From: Streptococcus mitis SK564
Lineage (GTDB): Bacteria; Bacillota; Bacilli; Lactobacillales; Streptococcaceae
Assembly (NCBI RefSeq): GCF_000148525.1
Contig: NZ_AEDU01000032.1
Location: 1 to 58,970 of the forward strand
DNA: 58,970 nt
Reading direction: 5' to 3'
The notes below the pieces were generated by a model, which was not told where the DNA came from, searched no databases, and was given only the letters and a program-made list of their open reading frames with translations. Below, in pieces: positions 36,216 to 48,664 of the stretch (positions are counted from its first letter, which is position 1; the number at the start of each line of letters is the position of its first letter). The position numbers and the translations under genes were made by a program.

Positions 36216-36805
36216 CCTACCAAGACTATATCAACTGCTCCCGTGAGACTTTGTTGGAAAAAATGGCAGAGCTTCTACCTGAAAAACGGTTAACCCATTG
36301 CTTGGGTGTGGAGCGTGCAGCCATAGAACTAGCTCAGCGATTTGGAGTCGATACTGAGAAAGCAGGACTAGCAGGTCTTCTTCATGACTATGCTAAGAAG
36401 TTGTCAGATCAGGAATTTCTGGACTTGATTGACCGTTATCAGCTAGATTCTGACCTCAAAAACTGGGGCAATAATGTCTGGCATGGCATGGTCGGAATTT
36501 ATAAAATCAAAGAAGATTTGGATATGCAAGATCCTGAAATCCTGCGAGCCATTGAAATCCATACAGTCGGGGCTGGTCAGATGACCTATCTTGATAAGAT
36601 AATCTATGTCGCAGACTATATCGAGCACAATCGTGTCTTTCCAGGAGTGGATGTGGCACGTGAGATTGCAAGTCTATCGCTTGATAAGGCAGTGGCCTAC
36701 GAAACAGCTCGTACCGTGGAGCATCTAGCTCATCAGGGATTCCCTATCTATCCCCAAACCCTTGAAACCTATAACGCCTTTGTGCACTATTTGAAAGAGG
36801 ACTAA
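36212..36805 (+). CDS. yqeK: YqeK, HD-domain bis(5'-nucleosyl)-tetraphosphatase
   Basis: 197 residues. HD-domain metal ligands are seen in [32 protein letters not shown] and EIHTVG. The family hydrolyses Ap4A symmetrically to ADP. It ends in Lys-Glu-Asp-stop. The DNA of this end (GAAAGAGGACTAA) is found again after the next gene, see the repeats at 36793 and 37306. Confidence 0.92.
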   Translation: MTYQDYINCSRETLLEKMAELLPEKRLTHCLGVERAAIELAQRFGVDTEKAGLAGLLHDYAKKLSDQEFLDLIDRYQLDSDLKNWGNNVWHGMVGIYKIKEDLDMQDPEILRAIEIHTVGAGQMTYLDKIIYVADYIEHNRVFPGVDVAREIASLSLDKAVAYETARTVEHLAHQGFPIYPQTLETYNAFVHYLKED

Positions 36806-36810
36806 ATGAA
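36793..36810 (+). repeat. 18-bp direct repeat, left copy, flanking the isochorismatase-like gene
   Basis: GAAAGAGGACTAAATGAA spans the end of yqeK and the first codons of the next gene. An identical copy lies at 37306-37323 in front of rsfS. Confidence 0.85.
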
Positions 36811-37305
36811 GACGGCTTTTATTATTATTGATGTACAAAATATTTTAGTGGAAACAGGTTTTAAGACAGAGAGACTATTGGAAAAAATTTCTTATTTACA
36901 AAACCAAGCTAGAAGCAAGAATATTGAAATTATCTATGTTCAACATATTGAGAACTCTGAAGCTCAAACATCAGAAGATTGGCAGTTATCTGCGCTTTTA
37001 AATCGAAAACCTGATGAAAAGGTCTTTCAGAAGAAGTATAACAGTATTTTCAAAGAAACAGGTTTAAAAGAATACTTGGATAAACAGGGGATTGAAAAAT
37101 TAGTTTTATGTGGTATGCAGACAGAATATTGTGTGGATACCTCTGTCAAGGTTGCTTTTGAATATGGCTATCAGCTTATTATTCCAGAAGGAACTTGCAC
37201 AACGTTTGATGGGAAAGACATCCCAGCAGAAACGATAAATGAATTCTATGAGGGTATTTGGGAGGGGCGCTTTGCAGATGTCCTAGATTACAAACATATT
37301 TTCTA

Positions 37306-37306
<1 letters not shown>
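36806..37306 (+). CDS. Isochorismatase-like cysteine hydrolase
   Basis: 166 residues. The fold's catalytic triad can be placed: Asp in FIIIDVQN, Lys in VFQKKYNSIF, Cys in LVLCGMQTEYCVDTS. Family members hydrolyse amides such as nicotinamide, N-carbamoyl compounds or isochorismate; the substrate is not predictable here. It is visibly more AT-rich than the surrounding operon and is bracketed by an 18-bp direct repeat, so it looks like a cassette inserted between yqeK and rsfS. Confidence 0.85.
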
Positions 37307-37672
<366 letters not shown>

Positions 37673-37677
37673 GAGAT

Positions 37678-37707
37678 AAACTCAGTTGTAGTCAACTGGG
37701 TTTCTTT
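37678..37707 (+). terminator. Terminator-like hairpin after rsfS
   Basis: AACTCAGTTG pairs with CAACTGGGTT around TAGT, followed by a short T-rich stretch. It may be partial, because the operon's usual next genes follow. Confidence 0.6.
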
Positions 37708-37782
37708 GCTTATTTTAGAAAAAAAGGATAGAAAGGTATAGGGCGAGTGGTTTTTGCCATGGAGGCTCTTGGTATCATGATT

Positions 37783-38523
37783 ATGGCAACTTATGAAACC
37801 TTTGCGGCTGTTTACGATGCTGTGATGGATGATAGTTTATATGATAAATGGACGGATTTTTCTCTGCGTCATTTGCCTAAGACCAAGGAGAGAAAAAAAC
37901 TCTTAGAATTGGCTTGTGGGACAGGTATCCAGTCTGTGCGCTTTTCTCAAGCTGGTTTTGATGTGACTGGACTTGACTTGAGCGCGGATATGTTGAAGAT
38001 TGCTGAGAAGAGAGCTGCTTCAGCCAAGCAAAAGATTGATTTTATTGAAGGCAATATGTTGGATTTATCCAAGGTGGGTCAATACGACTTTGTCACTTGT
38101 TATTCGGACTCTATCTGCTACATGCAGGATGAGGTGGAGGTAGGAGACGTCTTTAAGGAAGTGTATAATGCCCTCAATGAAGATGGAGTTTTCATCTTTG
38201 ATGTGCATTCGACCTATCAGACGGATGAGGTTTTTCCAGGCTATTCCTATCATGAAAATGCGGAAGATTTCGCCATGCTCTGGGATACCTACGAGGATGC
38301 GGCGCCTCACTCCATTGTGCATGAGCTGACATTCTTTATCAAGGAAGCGGATGGTTCCTTTAGTCGCCACGATGAAGTGCATGAGGAGCGGACCTATGAG
38401 GTCTTGACCTATGATATCTTGTTGGAACAGGCTGGATTCAGGTCTTTCAAACTCTATGCAGACTTTGAGGACAAGGAGCCAACAGAGACAAGTACCCGTT
38501 GGTTTTTTGTGGCGCAGAAGTAG
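37783..38523 (+). CDS. Class I SAM-dependent methyltransferase
   Basis: 246 residues from ATG 37783 (MATYETFAAVYDAVMDDSLY). An ATG at 37777 and a GTG at 37747 are in frame upstream; GGAGG at 37761-37765 is nearer to 37777. Motif I is LLELACGTGIQSVRF and motif II region VTGLDLSADML, followed by DFVTCYSDSICYM. The family is conserved between rsfS and tmcAL in streptococci. The methyl acceptor is unknown. tmcAL follows after nine bases. Confidence 0.88.
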   Translation: MATYETFAAVYDAVMDDSLYDKWTDFSLRHLPKTKERKKLLELACGTGIQSVRFSQAGFDVTGLDLSADMLKIAEKRAASAKQKIDFIEGNMLDLSKVGQYDFVTCYSDSICYMQDEVEVGDVFKEVYNALNEDGVFIFDVHSTYQTDEVFPGYSYHENAEDFAMLWDTYEDAAPHSIVHELTFFIKEADGSFSRHDEVHEERTYEVLTYDILLEQAGFRSFKLYADFEDKEPTETSTRWFFVAQK

Positions 38524-38532
38524 GAGCTTACT

Positions 38533-39630
38533 ATGACTATCACGGGTATTATCGCGGAGTTCAATCCTTTTCATAATGGCCACAAATACCTGATGGCTCA
38601 GGCTGAGGGGCTGAAAATTGTTGCCATGTCTGGGAATTTCATGCAGCGTGGAGAGCCTGCTATTGTGGACAAGTGGACACGGGCTCAGATGGCGCTTGAA
38701 AATGGAGCGGATCTGGTAGTGGAATTGCCCTTTTTAGTCAGTGTTCAGGCGGCAGATTTCTTTGGCCAAGGAGCTGTGGATATCTTGGATTGTTTAGGCA
38801 TTGATACTCTAGCATTTGGGACGGAGGAAGTTCTGGATTACCAGAAAATCGCTGACTTATACACAGAACAAGGTGCTGAGATGGAGAAATTTGTGGAAAA
38901 TCTTCCTGATTCTCTTTCTTATCCCCAGAAGACCCAGGCCATGTGGAAGGAGTTTGCAGGTCTTGATTTTTCAGGAAATACGCCCAATCATGTTCTTGCT
39001 CTGGCCTATGCCAAGGCGGTTGCGGGACGAAACATCAAGCTACATCCGATTCAGCGTCAGGGCGCTGGTTACCATTCTGTGGATAAGGATGTGGACTTTG
39101 CTTCGGCGACAGCCCTCCGTCAGCACCAGAAGGACCAAGATTTTTTAAAATGCTTTATGCCATCTGTTGCCACCTTTGAGCAGGCGAGTAAGGTGAGCTG
39201 GGATGACTATTTTCCCTTGCTCCGATACCAAATCTTGTCAAATCCAGAACTAACCACCATTTATCAGGTCAATCAAGAAATGGCAGTGCGCATCAAGGAT
39301 GCCATCAAGACAGCCCAGTCTGTGGAAGAATTGGTAGAAGCGGTTTCGACCAAACGTTACACCAAGGCGCGTGTCAGACGCCTCTTGACCTATATCTTAG
39401 TACAGGCAAGAGAAAGTGATTTGCCAGAAGGGATTCATGTCCTTGGATTTACCGAAAAAGGCAGGCAGCATCTTAAGTCTCTGAAAGGGCAGGTCAATCT
39501 AGTCAGCCGAATTGGCAAAGAACCCTGGGATGCCATGACTCAAAAGGCAGACCAGATTTACCAACTAGGAAAGCCAAGTATAGAAGAGCAGAATTTTGGC
39601 AGAGTGCCGGTTAGAATAGAAAAGAACTAA
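38533..39630 (+). CDS. tmcAL: tRNA(Met) cytidine acetate ligase TmcAL
   Basis: 365 residues. The N-terminal nucleotidyl transferase-like motif is [16 protein letters not shown], and [27 protein letters not shown] and ADFFGQGAV follow. TmcAL (formerly YlbM) uses ATP and acetate to make N4-acetylcytidine at the wobble base of elongator tRNA(Met). Last gene of the conserved operon; a terminator overlaps a direct repeat just downstream. Confidence 0.92.
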   Translation: MTITGIIAEFNPFHNGHKYLMAQAEGLKIVAMSGNFMQRGEPAIVDKWTRAQMALENGADLVVELPFLVSVQAADFFGQGAVDILDCLGIDTLAFGTEEVLDYQKIADLYTEQGAEMEKFVENLPDSLSYPQKTQAMWKEFAGLDFSGNTPNHVLALAYAKAVAGRNIKLHPIQRQGAGYHSVDKDVDFASATALRQHQKDQDFLKCFMPSVATFEQASKVSWDDYFPLLRYQILSNPELTTIYQVNQEMAVRIKDAIKTAQSVEELVEAVSTKRYTKARVRRLLTYILVQARESDLPEGIHVLGFTEKGRQHLKSLKGQVNLVSRIGKEPWDAMTQKADQIYQLGKPSIEEQNFGRVPVRIEKN

Positions 39631-39665
39631 GTCTACTGCAAAGTAGGCTTTTTGAGATTTTTTAC
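39626..39665 (+). repeat. Direct repeat, left copy, flanking yefM-yoeB (contains the tmcAL terminator)
   Basis: Starts ACTAAGTCTACTGCAAAGTA and ends in TTTTTTAC. It includes the stop codon of tmcAL and a small hairpin (GTCTACT/AGTAGGC) followed by T5, so it can act as terminator. A close copy of 39 bases lies at 40270-40308 after yoeB. Confidence 0.75.
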
Positions 39666-39702
39666 GAATAAATAGATAGAAAAGAAAATCTTGTACAAGT
39701 TC

Positions 39703-39731
39703 CTGACAATTTCTTTCTTTTCGTGTATAAT
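39703..39731 (+). promoter_or_regulatory. Promoter of the yefM-yoeB operon
   Basis: -35-like CTGACA (39703-39708), 17-base spacer, -10 TATAAT (39726-39731). Pneumococcal yefM-yoeB is described with a BOX element upstream; no BOX is present here. Confidence 0.8.
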
Positions 39732-39761
39732 AGTGGAAAAGAGGTAAAATGAGGTATGGTT

Positions 39762-40016
39762 ATGGAAGCAGTTCTTTACTCAACATTCCGAAATCATTTA
39801 AAAGACTACATGAAGAAGGTAAACGATGAGTTTGAACCTTTGACGGTGGTCAATAAAAATCCAGATGAGGACATTGTAGTCCTTTCAAAGAGTGAGTGGG
39901 ATAGTATTCAAGAAACCCTGAGAATCGCTCAAAATAAGGAGTTATCAGACAAGGTTTTGCGAGGAATGACTCAAGTTCGTGCTGGAAGTACTCAGGTCCA
40001 TGTTATTGAGGAGTAA
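39762..40016 (+). CDS. yefM: Antitoxin YefM
   Basis: 84 residues from ATG 39762 (MEAVLYSTFRNHLKDYMKKV). GAGG ends seven bases upstream, while the ATG at 39756 would have only one base. Phd/YefM fold: N-terminal DNA-binding part with YSTFRNHLKDYM, then VVLSKSEWDSIQETL, and a flexible C-terminus that wraps the toxin. It represses its own operon and neutralises YoeB. yoeB starts three bases downstream. Confidence 0.92.
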   Translation: MEAVLYSTFRNHLKDYMKKVNDEFEPLTVVNKNPDEDIVVLSKSEWDSIQETLRIAQNKELSDKVLRGMTQVRAGSTQVHVIEE

Positions 40017-40019
40017 GAA

Positions 40020-40274
40020 ATGCTGCTCAAGTTTACAGAAGATGCCTGGGCAGATTATTGCTACTGGCAAACTCAGGATAAGAAAACCCTAAAAAGAATC
40101 AACATGCTAATCAAGGATATTCAACGCGATCCATTTACAGGAATAGGTAAGCCAGAACCACTCAAGTATGACTACCAAGGAGCCTGGTCACGTCGTATTG
40201 ACGCAGAAAATCGCTTGATTTATATGATGGATGGAGATAGCGTGGCTTTCTTGTCTTTCAAAGATCATTACTAA
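40020..40274 (+). CDS. yoeB: Toxin YoeB (ribosome-dependent mRNA endonuclease)
   Basis: 84 residues: LKFTEDAWADYCYWQTQDKK, RINMLIKDIQRDPFTGIGKPEPLKYD (in part), WSRRIDAENRLIYMM and FKDHY at the C-terminus. The catalytic Glu/Arg/His/Tyr pattern of YoeB (RRID...NRL, terminal HY) is complete, so the toxin should be active. It cuts mRNA at the ribosomal A site. The stop lies inside the right copy of the flanking direct repeat. Confidence 0.93.
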   Translation: MLLKFTEDAWADYCYWQTQDKKTLKRINMLIKDIQRDPFTGIGKPEPLKYDYQGAWSRRIDAENRLIYMMDGDSVAFLSFKDHY

Positions 40275-40308
40275 GTCTACTGAAAGGTGGGCTTTTTTAA
40301 ATTTTTAC
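40270..40308 (+). repeat. Direct repeat, right copy, flanking yefM-yoeB (contains the yoeB terminator)
   Basis: Begins ACTAAGTCTACTGAAAGG and ends TTTTTAC, matching 39626-39665 with a few changes. It holds the yoeB stop codon and a weaker hairpin followed by T6. Confidence 0.75.
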
Positions 40309-40408
40309 TGACGTTACGGATTCTCAGTAATAAAGATTATCCAAATAAATTCAGGGAGTTAAACTCCAAATTCACGCTAAATTCCCCAAAACATATTCTA
40401 TTTTAGGT

Positions 40409-40437
40409 TTGTGAAAATCACTTTTTTATGGTAGAAT
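40409..40437 (+). promoter_or_regulatory. Promoter of rny
   Basis: -35 TTGTGA (40409-40414), 17-base spacer, -10 TAGAAT (40432-40437), 48 bases before the start codon. Confidence 0.75.
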
Positions 40438-40485
40438 GTAAAAGAATGTATGTCATTCGGAATAACAATAAAATGAGGTAAAAAC

Positions 40486-42854
<2,369 letters not shown>

Positions 42855-42878
42855 AATTTAGAAAATAGGTACAAGCAA

Positions 42879-43193
42879 ATGATGTTAAAACCCTCTATTG
42901 ATACCTTGCTCGACAAGGTTCCATCAAAATATTCACTCGTAATCTTGGAAGCAAAACGTGCCCACGAATTGGAAGCAGGTGCGCCAGCAACTCAAGGTTT
43001 CAAGTCTGAAAAATCAACTCTTCGCGCTTTAGAAGAAATCGAATCAGGAAACGTAACAATTCACCCAGATCCAGAAGGAAAACGTGAAGCAGTGCGTCGC
43101 CGTATCGAAGAAGAAAAACGCCGCAAAGAAGAAGAAGAAAAGAAAATCAAAGAGCAAATCGCTAAAGAAAAAGAAGATGGTGAAAAAATTTAA
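42879..43193 (+). CDS. rpoZ: RNA polymerase omega subunit RpoZ
   Basis: 104 residues: [31 protein letters not shown] and [14 protein letters not shown] are the conserved omega blocks, followed by a highly charged C-terminal tail ([17 protein letters not shown]) usual in streptococci. Omega helps assembly of beta-prime into RNA polymerase. Two ATGs in a row are possible starts (42879, 42882). Confidence 0.95.
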
Positions 43194-43258
43194 GGTTGGG
43201 GGGACTCAATCTTATTTTTTCTATTGCAAGAATGTACTGACAAGGAGGAGGTGAGAAG

Positions 43259-45655
43259 ATGGCCATAGCCAAGATTATTGTAGATGTGCCCTTGATGCAG
43301 ACGGACCAGCCCTATAGTTACAGGATTCCTGAGGAGTTTGAGGGAATGCTAGAAGTTGGGATGCGGGTCCATGTACCTTTTGGTAAGGGCAATCGCCTGA
43401 TTCAAGGGATTGTTCTTGGTTTGGATTCTCAATCAGCTGAAGAAGAGATAGAGCAAGATTTAAAAGATATTGCAGAGGTGCTGGATTTTTCTCCTGTTCT
43501 CACGCAAGAACAACTCTGGCTAGCTGAAGAGCTCCGCAAGTCCGTCTTTTCTTATAAAATCTCTATCCTCAAGGCTATGTTACCAGGGTTTCTGAACTCC
43601 AGCTATGACAAAATTCTCTATCCTAAGGCAGGTCTGAGTCAGGAAGACAGAGAGCGCTTGTTTGGTTCAGAAGATTCGCTTGTCTTTTCTTCACTAGACC
43701 TTGTCAAACAAGCCGAAATGATGAGTTTGACTAGAAAAGGCCTGCTTGGTCTGGAATATCAGGCGATTGATCAAAAGAAGGTCAAGACCCAGTCTTGGTA
43801 TGAGGTAGACCTTGTTCAGTTAGAAGGTGTAGAGATTTCTGCACGTGCCAAGAAAAAGTTGGAACTGAGAGACTATTTGCTTTCTCATCCTGAGAGTGCT
43901 TCCTTGGCTAGTTTGTTAGAGTCCTATTCGCGAGAGCAAGTAAATTTCTTTGTGGAACAAGGTGCTGTTACCATAGTCCAAAAGGAAGTGCAACGCTCGG
44001 CTGCTTATTTTGAAGGAATTGAAGCAAGTAGACCTTTGGAGTTGAATCCAGAGCAAAGACAGGCGCGTGATGCGGTTGTCAGTGCGATTGGCAGTCATCA
44101 GCCTCCCTTCCTCCTTCAAGGGATTACAGGAAGTGGGAAGACCGAGGTTTACTTGCAGATTATCCAAGGGGCCTTGGACAAGGGCAAGACAGCTATTTTA
44201 CTGGTGCCTGAGATTTCTTTGACTCCGCAGATGACGGAGCGTTTTATAGCTCGTTTTGGTGAGAAAGTGGCCATTCTTCACTCAGGCCTATCCAATGGTG
44301 AAAAGTATGATGAATGGCGCAAGGTGGAGCGTGGCGATGCTCAAGTTGTTGTGGGTGCCAGATCCGCCATCTTTGCTCCGCTGAAAAATCTGGGTGTCAT
44401 GATTATTGATGAAGAGCATGAAGTGACTTATAAGCAGGACAGCAATCCCCGTTACCATGCCAGAGAGGTTGCTATTTTACGGTCTCAGTATAATCAAGCA
44501 GCTCTGGTACTTGGTTCAGCAACTCCTAGTCTAGAAAGCCGTGCTCGAGCTGGAAAAGGCGTCTATCAACATTTACGTCTGACCCAACGGGCTAATCCCT
44601 TAGCTAGGATCCCTGAGGTTCAAGTGATTGATTTTCGGGACTATATCGGACAAAATGAGACGTCAAACTTTACGCCCCCTTTGCTAGAATCCATTCAAGA
44701 CCGTCTGGCTAAAAAAGAGCAGGTGGTTCTTATGCTCAATCGCCGTGGTTATTCTAGCTTTGTCATGTGTCGGGAGTGTGGGACGGTGGATACTTGTCCT
44801 AACTGTGACATTTCCCTGACCTTGCACATGGATACTAAGACCATGAACTGCCATTATTGTGGTTTTTCGAAGGATATTCCTCATGTTTGCCCCAACTGTA
44901 AGAGTCGCAGTATTCGTTACTATGGGACGGGAACACAGAAGGCTTATGACGAGCTGGCAGAACTCTTTCCTCAGGCACGTATTTTGCGCATGGATGTGGA
45001 TACAACGCGCAAGAAAGGTAGTCACCAAGCTCTGCTTGACCAGTTTGGACAAGGGGAAGCGGATATTTTACTAGGTACTCAGATGATTGCCAAGGGATTG
45101 GATTTTCCCAATGTAACTCTAGTCGGAGTTCTAAATGCGGATACGGCCTTGAATCTGCCTGATTTCCGTTCTTCTGAGAGAACCTTCCAGCTCTTGACTC
45201 AGGTTGCAGGCCGGGCAGGCCGAGCTGAAAAAGCTGGGCAGGTCTTGATTCAGTCTTACAATCCTCAGCACTACGCTATTCGATTTGCCAAGGATCAGGA
45301 CTACGAAGGCTTTTACGCTTATGAAATGGGAATCAGACGACAACTTGGCTATCCACCTTACTATTTCACCATTGGCATTACCCTTTCTCACAAGAAAGAA
45401 GAAGAGGTTGTCAAACGTGCCTATGAAGTTATGAACATTTTGCGATCAGGCTTGTCAGAGACCAGTCACATTCTGGGGCCAACGCCCAAACCCATTGCCC
45501 GTACCCACAACCTCTATCATTACCAGATTTTAATTAAATACCGTTTAGAAGATGAGTTGGGGCCGACTCTCAACCAGGTCTTGGCCTTGACTCAAGAACG
45601 GGAAAATAGTGAGCTCCGTCTCAGCATTGACCATGAGCCACAGCAATTTTTATAA
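43259..45655 (+). CDS. priA: Primosomal protein N' (PriA helicase)
   Basis: 798 residues. An N-terminal DNA-binding region, then the helicase core with Walker A GITGSGKTEV, DEEH (Walker B) and GSATPSLES. The zinc-binding cysteines lie in CRECGTVDTCPNCD and CHYCGF...CPNCKS. GTQMIAKGLDFPNVTLVG and QVAGRAGRAEK form the late helicase motifs. PriA restarts stalled replication forks. The start follows GGAGGAGGTGAG, a very strong site. Confidence 0.95.
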   Translation: MAIAKIIVDVPLMQTDQPYSYRIPEEFEGMLEVGMRVHVPFGKGNRLIQGIVLGLDSQSAEEEIEQDLKDIAEVLDFSPVLTQEQLWLAEELRKSVFSYKISILKAMLPGFLNSSYDKILYPKAGLSQEDRERLFGSEDSLVFSSLDLVKQAEMMSLTRKGLLGLEYQAIDQKKVKTQSWYEVDLVQLEGVEISARAKKKLELRDYLLSHPESASLASLLESYSREQVNFFVEQGAVTIVQKEVQRSAAYFEGIEASRPLELNPEQRQARDAVVSAIGSHQPPFLLQGITGSGKTEVYLQIIQGALDKGKTAILLVPEISLTPQMTERFIARFGEKVAILHSGLSNGEKYDEWRKVERGDAQVVVGARSAIFAPLKNLGVMIIDEEHEVTYKQDSNPRYHAREVAILRSQYNQAALVLGSATPSLESRARAGKGVYQHLRLTQRANPLARIPEVQVIDFRDYIGQNETSNFTPPLLESIQDRLAKKEQVVLMLNRRGYSSFVMCRECGTVDTCPNCDISLTLHMDTKTMNCHYCGFSKDIPHVCPNCKSRSIRYYGTGTQKAYDELAELFPQARILRMDVDTTRKKGSHQALLDQFGQGEADILLGTQMIAKGLDFPNVTLVGVLNADTALNLPDFRSSERTFQLLTQVAGRAGRAEKAGQVLIQSYNPQHYAIRFAKDQDYEGFYAYEMGIRRQLGYPPYYFTIGITLSHKKEEEVVKRAYEVMNILRSGLSETSHILGPTPKPIARTHNLYHYQILIKYRLEDELGPTLNQVLALTQERENSELRLSIDHEPQQFL

Positions 45656-45667
45656 GAAGGAGAAGAT

Positions 45668-46603
45668 ATGACAAAATTAATCTTTATGGGGACACCCGAC
45701 TTTTCAGCAACAGTTTTAAAAGGGATTTTGACAGATGAGCGTTACGAAATTCTAGCCGTTGTGACCCAGCCAGACCGTGCTGTCGGACGCAAAAAAGTTA
45801 TCCAAGAAACCCCAGTCAAGCAGGCTGCCAAGGAAGCAGGACTTCCTATCTACCAACCTGAAAAACTATCTGGAAGTCCAGAGATGGAAACTATTATGCA
45901 GCTAGGAGCAGATGGAATTGTGACTGCTGCATTTGGGCAGTTTCTCCCAAGTAAACTCCTTGATAGCATGGACTTTGCGGTCAATGTTCACGCTTCTCTT
46001 CTTCCTAAACATCGTGGTGGCGCGCCAATCCATTATGCCTTGATTCAAGGGGATGAGGAAGCTGGTGTAACCATTATGGAAATGGTTAAGGAAATGGATG
46101 CAGGGGATATGATTTCTCGTCGTAGTATTCCAATCACGGATGAGGACAATGTTGGCACCTTGTTTGAGAAATTAGCTCTTGTTGGTCGCGATTTGCTTTT
46201 GGACACTTTGCCTGCCTACATTGCTGGTGACATCAAACCTGAACCACAGGATCCAAGTCAGGTTACTTTCTCGCCAAATATCAAGCCAGAAGAAGAAAAA
46301 CTGGACTGGAACAAAAGCAATCGTCAACTCTTTAACCAGATCCGTGGGATGAACCCGTGGCCTGTTGCCCATACTTTCCTTAAGGGCGACCGCTTTAAGA
46401 TTTATGAAGCCCTACCAGTAGAAGGTCAGGGAAATCCAGGAGAGATTCTCTCTATCGGCAAGAAAGAATTGATTGTCGCAACGGCAGAAGGGGCTCTATC
46501 CCTCAAACAAGTGCAACCAGCTGGTAAGCCTAAGATGGACATCGCTTCCTTCCTCAACGGAGTTGGACGTACATTGACTGTAGGAGAACGATTTGGTGAC
46601 TAA
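45668..46603 (+). CDS. fmt: Methionyl-tRNA formyltransferase
   Basis: 311 residues. The N-terminal Rossmann domain begins [17 protein letters not shown], and the folate/catalytic region is [20 protein letters not shown] with [18 protein letters not shown]-terminal OB-fold domain follows. It formylates initiator Met-tRNA. It overlaps rsmB by several bases. Confidence 0.95.
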   Translation: MTKLIFMGTPDFSATVLKGILTDERYEILAVVTQPDRAVGRKKVIQETPVKQAAKEAGLPIYQPEKLSGSPEMETIMQLGADGIVTAAFGQFLPSKLLDSMDFAVNVHASLLPKHRGGAPIHYALIQGDEEAGVTIMEMVKEMDAGDMISRRSIPITDEDNVGTLFEKLALVGRDLLLDTLPAYIAGDIKPEPQDPSQVTFSPNIKPEEEKLDWNKSNRQLFNQIRGMNPWPVAHTFLKGDRFKIYEALPVEGQGNPGEILSIGKKELIVATAEGALSLKQVQPAGKPKMDIASFLNGVGRTLTVGERFGD

Positions 46604-47909
46604 AGTAGAAACGGCTAGAAGTATAGCCCTAGCGGTATTAGAGGATGTTTTTGTCAATCAAGCATACTCAAACATCGCTTTAAATAAACACCTCAAGGGG
46701 AGTCAACTCTCTGCAGCAGACAAGGGCTTGGTAACAGAGATTGTCTATGGAACTGTAGCCCGTAAACTGACTCTGGAATGGTACCTATCCCACTTTATAG
46801 AAGACAGAGACCAGTTAGACAGTTGGCTTTATGTCCTTCTTCTCATGAGTGCCTACCAGCTCCGCTATCTGGATAAGATTCCAGACCATGCTGTGGTCAA
46901 TGAAGCAGTGGAATTGGCCAAAGTCCGTAAAAAGGGCAGTGAAAAATTAGTCAACGCTGTCCTTCGCCGTATCCTGCGTGAAGGTTGGCCAGATATTGAC
47001 AACATCAAACGAAAGAACAAGCGTGATTCCATTGCCTATTCCCTTCCGGTTTGGCTAGTTGCCAGGCTCAAGGAAGAATACGGAGAGGAGCGAGCGCAAG
47101 CTATTTTTGAAAGCCTTTTGGTGCGTAACAAGGCCAGTATTCGTGTAACAGACATAGACCGAAAAGAGGAAATCCAAGCCTTGTTGGAGGCCAGTGATTC
47201 GTCCTTGTCTCCTTCTGGTCTGGTTAAGGAGCAAGGGCATTTTGCAGGCCATGATTTGTTTGCGGATGGAGCCATTACCATCCAAGACGAGTCCAGCCAG
47301 CTAGTTGCTCCAACGCTTGATTTACAAGGTGATGAGCAGGTTCTAGATGCCTGTGCGGCTCCGGGTGGAAAAACAGCCCATATAGCTTCTTATCTCACGA
47401 TCGGTCAGGTTACTGCTCTGGACTTGTACGATCACAAGTTGGACTTAATCCAAGAAAATGCTCAACGTTTGGGAGTTGCAGATCGGGTTCAAACGCAAAA
47501 ATTGGATGCCAGAAAGGTGCATGAGTTTTTTGGTCAGGATTCTTTTGATAAGATTTTGGTGGATGCTCCCTGTTCAGGAATCGGTCTTCTGCGACGAAAA
47601 CCAGACATCAAATACAATAAAGAAACGGCAGATTTCGCGCCCTTACAGGAAATTCAGCTAGAAATATTAGGTAGTGTTTGTCAAACACTAGGCAAAGGTG
47701 GTATAATAACTTATAGTACCTGTACTATTGTCTCAGAGGAGAATTTTCAAGTCGTTGAGGCGTTTTTAGAAAGTCATCCTGAGTTCGAGCAGGTAAAACT
47801 AGAACATGAATGTAAGGATATCATGAAAGACGGCTGTATCCTCATTACACCTGAATTGTATGGAAGTGATGGATTCTTCATCAGTCAATTTCGCAAGATA
47901 TCGGATTAG
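46596..47909 (+). CDS. rsmB: 16S rRNA (cytosine-967-C5) methyltransferase RsmB
   Basis: 437 residues from GTG 46596, eight bases after AGGAG inside fmt; a TTG at 46593 is also in frame. N-terminal NusB-like RNA-binding domain, then the SAM domain [30 protein letters not shown] with the catalytic Cys, and ITYSTCTI with the second Cys. Also called Sun/RsmB. It precedes phpP by 14 bases. Confidence 0.94.
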   Translation: MTKVETARSIALAVLEDVFVNQAYSNIALNKHLKGSQLSAADKGLVTEIVYGTVARKLTLEWYLSHFIEDRDQLDSWLYVLLLMSAYQLRYLDKIPDHAVVNEAVELAKVRKKGSEKLVNAVLRRILREGWPDIDNIKRKNKRDSIAYSLPVWLVARLKEEYGEERAQAIFESLLVRNKASIRVTDIDRKEEIQALLEASDSSLSPSGLVKEQGHFAGHDLFADGAITIQDESSQLVAPTLDLQGDEQVLDACAAPGGKTAHIASYLTIGQVTALDLYDHKLDLIQENAQRLGVADRVQTQKLDARKVHEFFGQDSFDKILVDAPCSGIGLLRRKPDIKYNKETADFAPLQEIQLEILGSVCQTLGKGGIITYSTCTIVSEENFQVVEAFLESHPEFEQVKLEHECKDIMKDGCILITPELYGSDGFFISQFRKISD

Positions 47910-47923
47910 GAAGGAACTGACAC

Positions 47924-48664
47924 ATGGAAATTTCATTATTAACAGATGTTGGTCAGAAACGAACAAATAATCAAGACTATGTCAACCACTATGTCAATAG
48001 AGCTGGACGTACTATGATTATTTTAGCTGATGGGATGGGAGGTCATCGCGCAGGGAATATCGCTAGTGAAATGGCGGTAACAGACCTAGGTATAGCTTGG
48101 GTTGATACCCAGATCGATACAGTCAATGAAGTGCGTGAATGGTTCGCCAATTACCTAGAAATTGAAAATCAAAAGATTCATCAACTTGGACAAGATGATG
48201 CCTATAAAGGAATGGGAACAACTCTAGAAGCTGTTGCTATTATTGGCAATCAGGCTATCTATGCTCATATTGGAGATTCTCGTATCGGTTTGATTCGTGG
48301 AGAAGAGTACCACCAGTTGACGAGCGACCATTCCTTGGTCAATGAATTGCTCAAGGCTGGTCAATTGACACCTGAAGAAGCTGCTAGCCATCCACAGAAA
48401 AATATTATTACCCAGTCAATCGGTCAAAAAGATGAAGTTCAACCTGATTTTGGAATGATTACCCTTGAGCCAGGTGACTATCTCTTGCTCAATAGTGATG
48501 GTTTGACCAACATGATCTCAGGCAGTGAGATTTGTGATATTGTAACCAGTGATATTCCTTTGGCAGATAAAACAGCGACGCTTGTGCGTTTTGCTAACAA
48601 TGCAGGAGGTTTAGACAACATTACGGTTGCCCTTGTTTCTATGAACGAGGAGGATGCAGAATGA
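47924..48664 (+). CDS. phpP: PP2C-type protein phosphatase PhpP
   Basis: 246 residues with the PP2C metal motifs [26 protein letters not shown] and [10 protein letters not shown]. It removes phosphate from StkP and its targets. The stop overlaps the stkP start (ATGA), the usual coupling of the phosphatase-kinase pair. Confidence 0.96.
   Translation: MEISLLTDVGQKRTNNQDYVNHYVNRAGRTMIILADGMGGHRAGNIASEMAVTDLGIAWVDTQIDTVNEVREWFANYLEIENQKIHQLGQDDAYKGMGTTLEAVAIIGNQAIYAHIGDSRIGLIRGEEYHQLTSDHSLVNELLKAGQLTPEEAASHPQKNIITQSIGQKDEVQPDFGMITLEPGDYLLLNSDGLTNMISGSEICDIVTSDIPLADKTATLVRFANNAGGLDNITVALVSMNEEDAE

Noticed and set aside
38065..38583. 172-codon minus-strand frame across the methyltransferase and tmcAL
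   Set aside because: Overlaps two real genes and has no recognisable domain.
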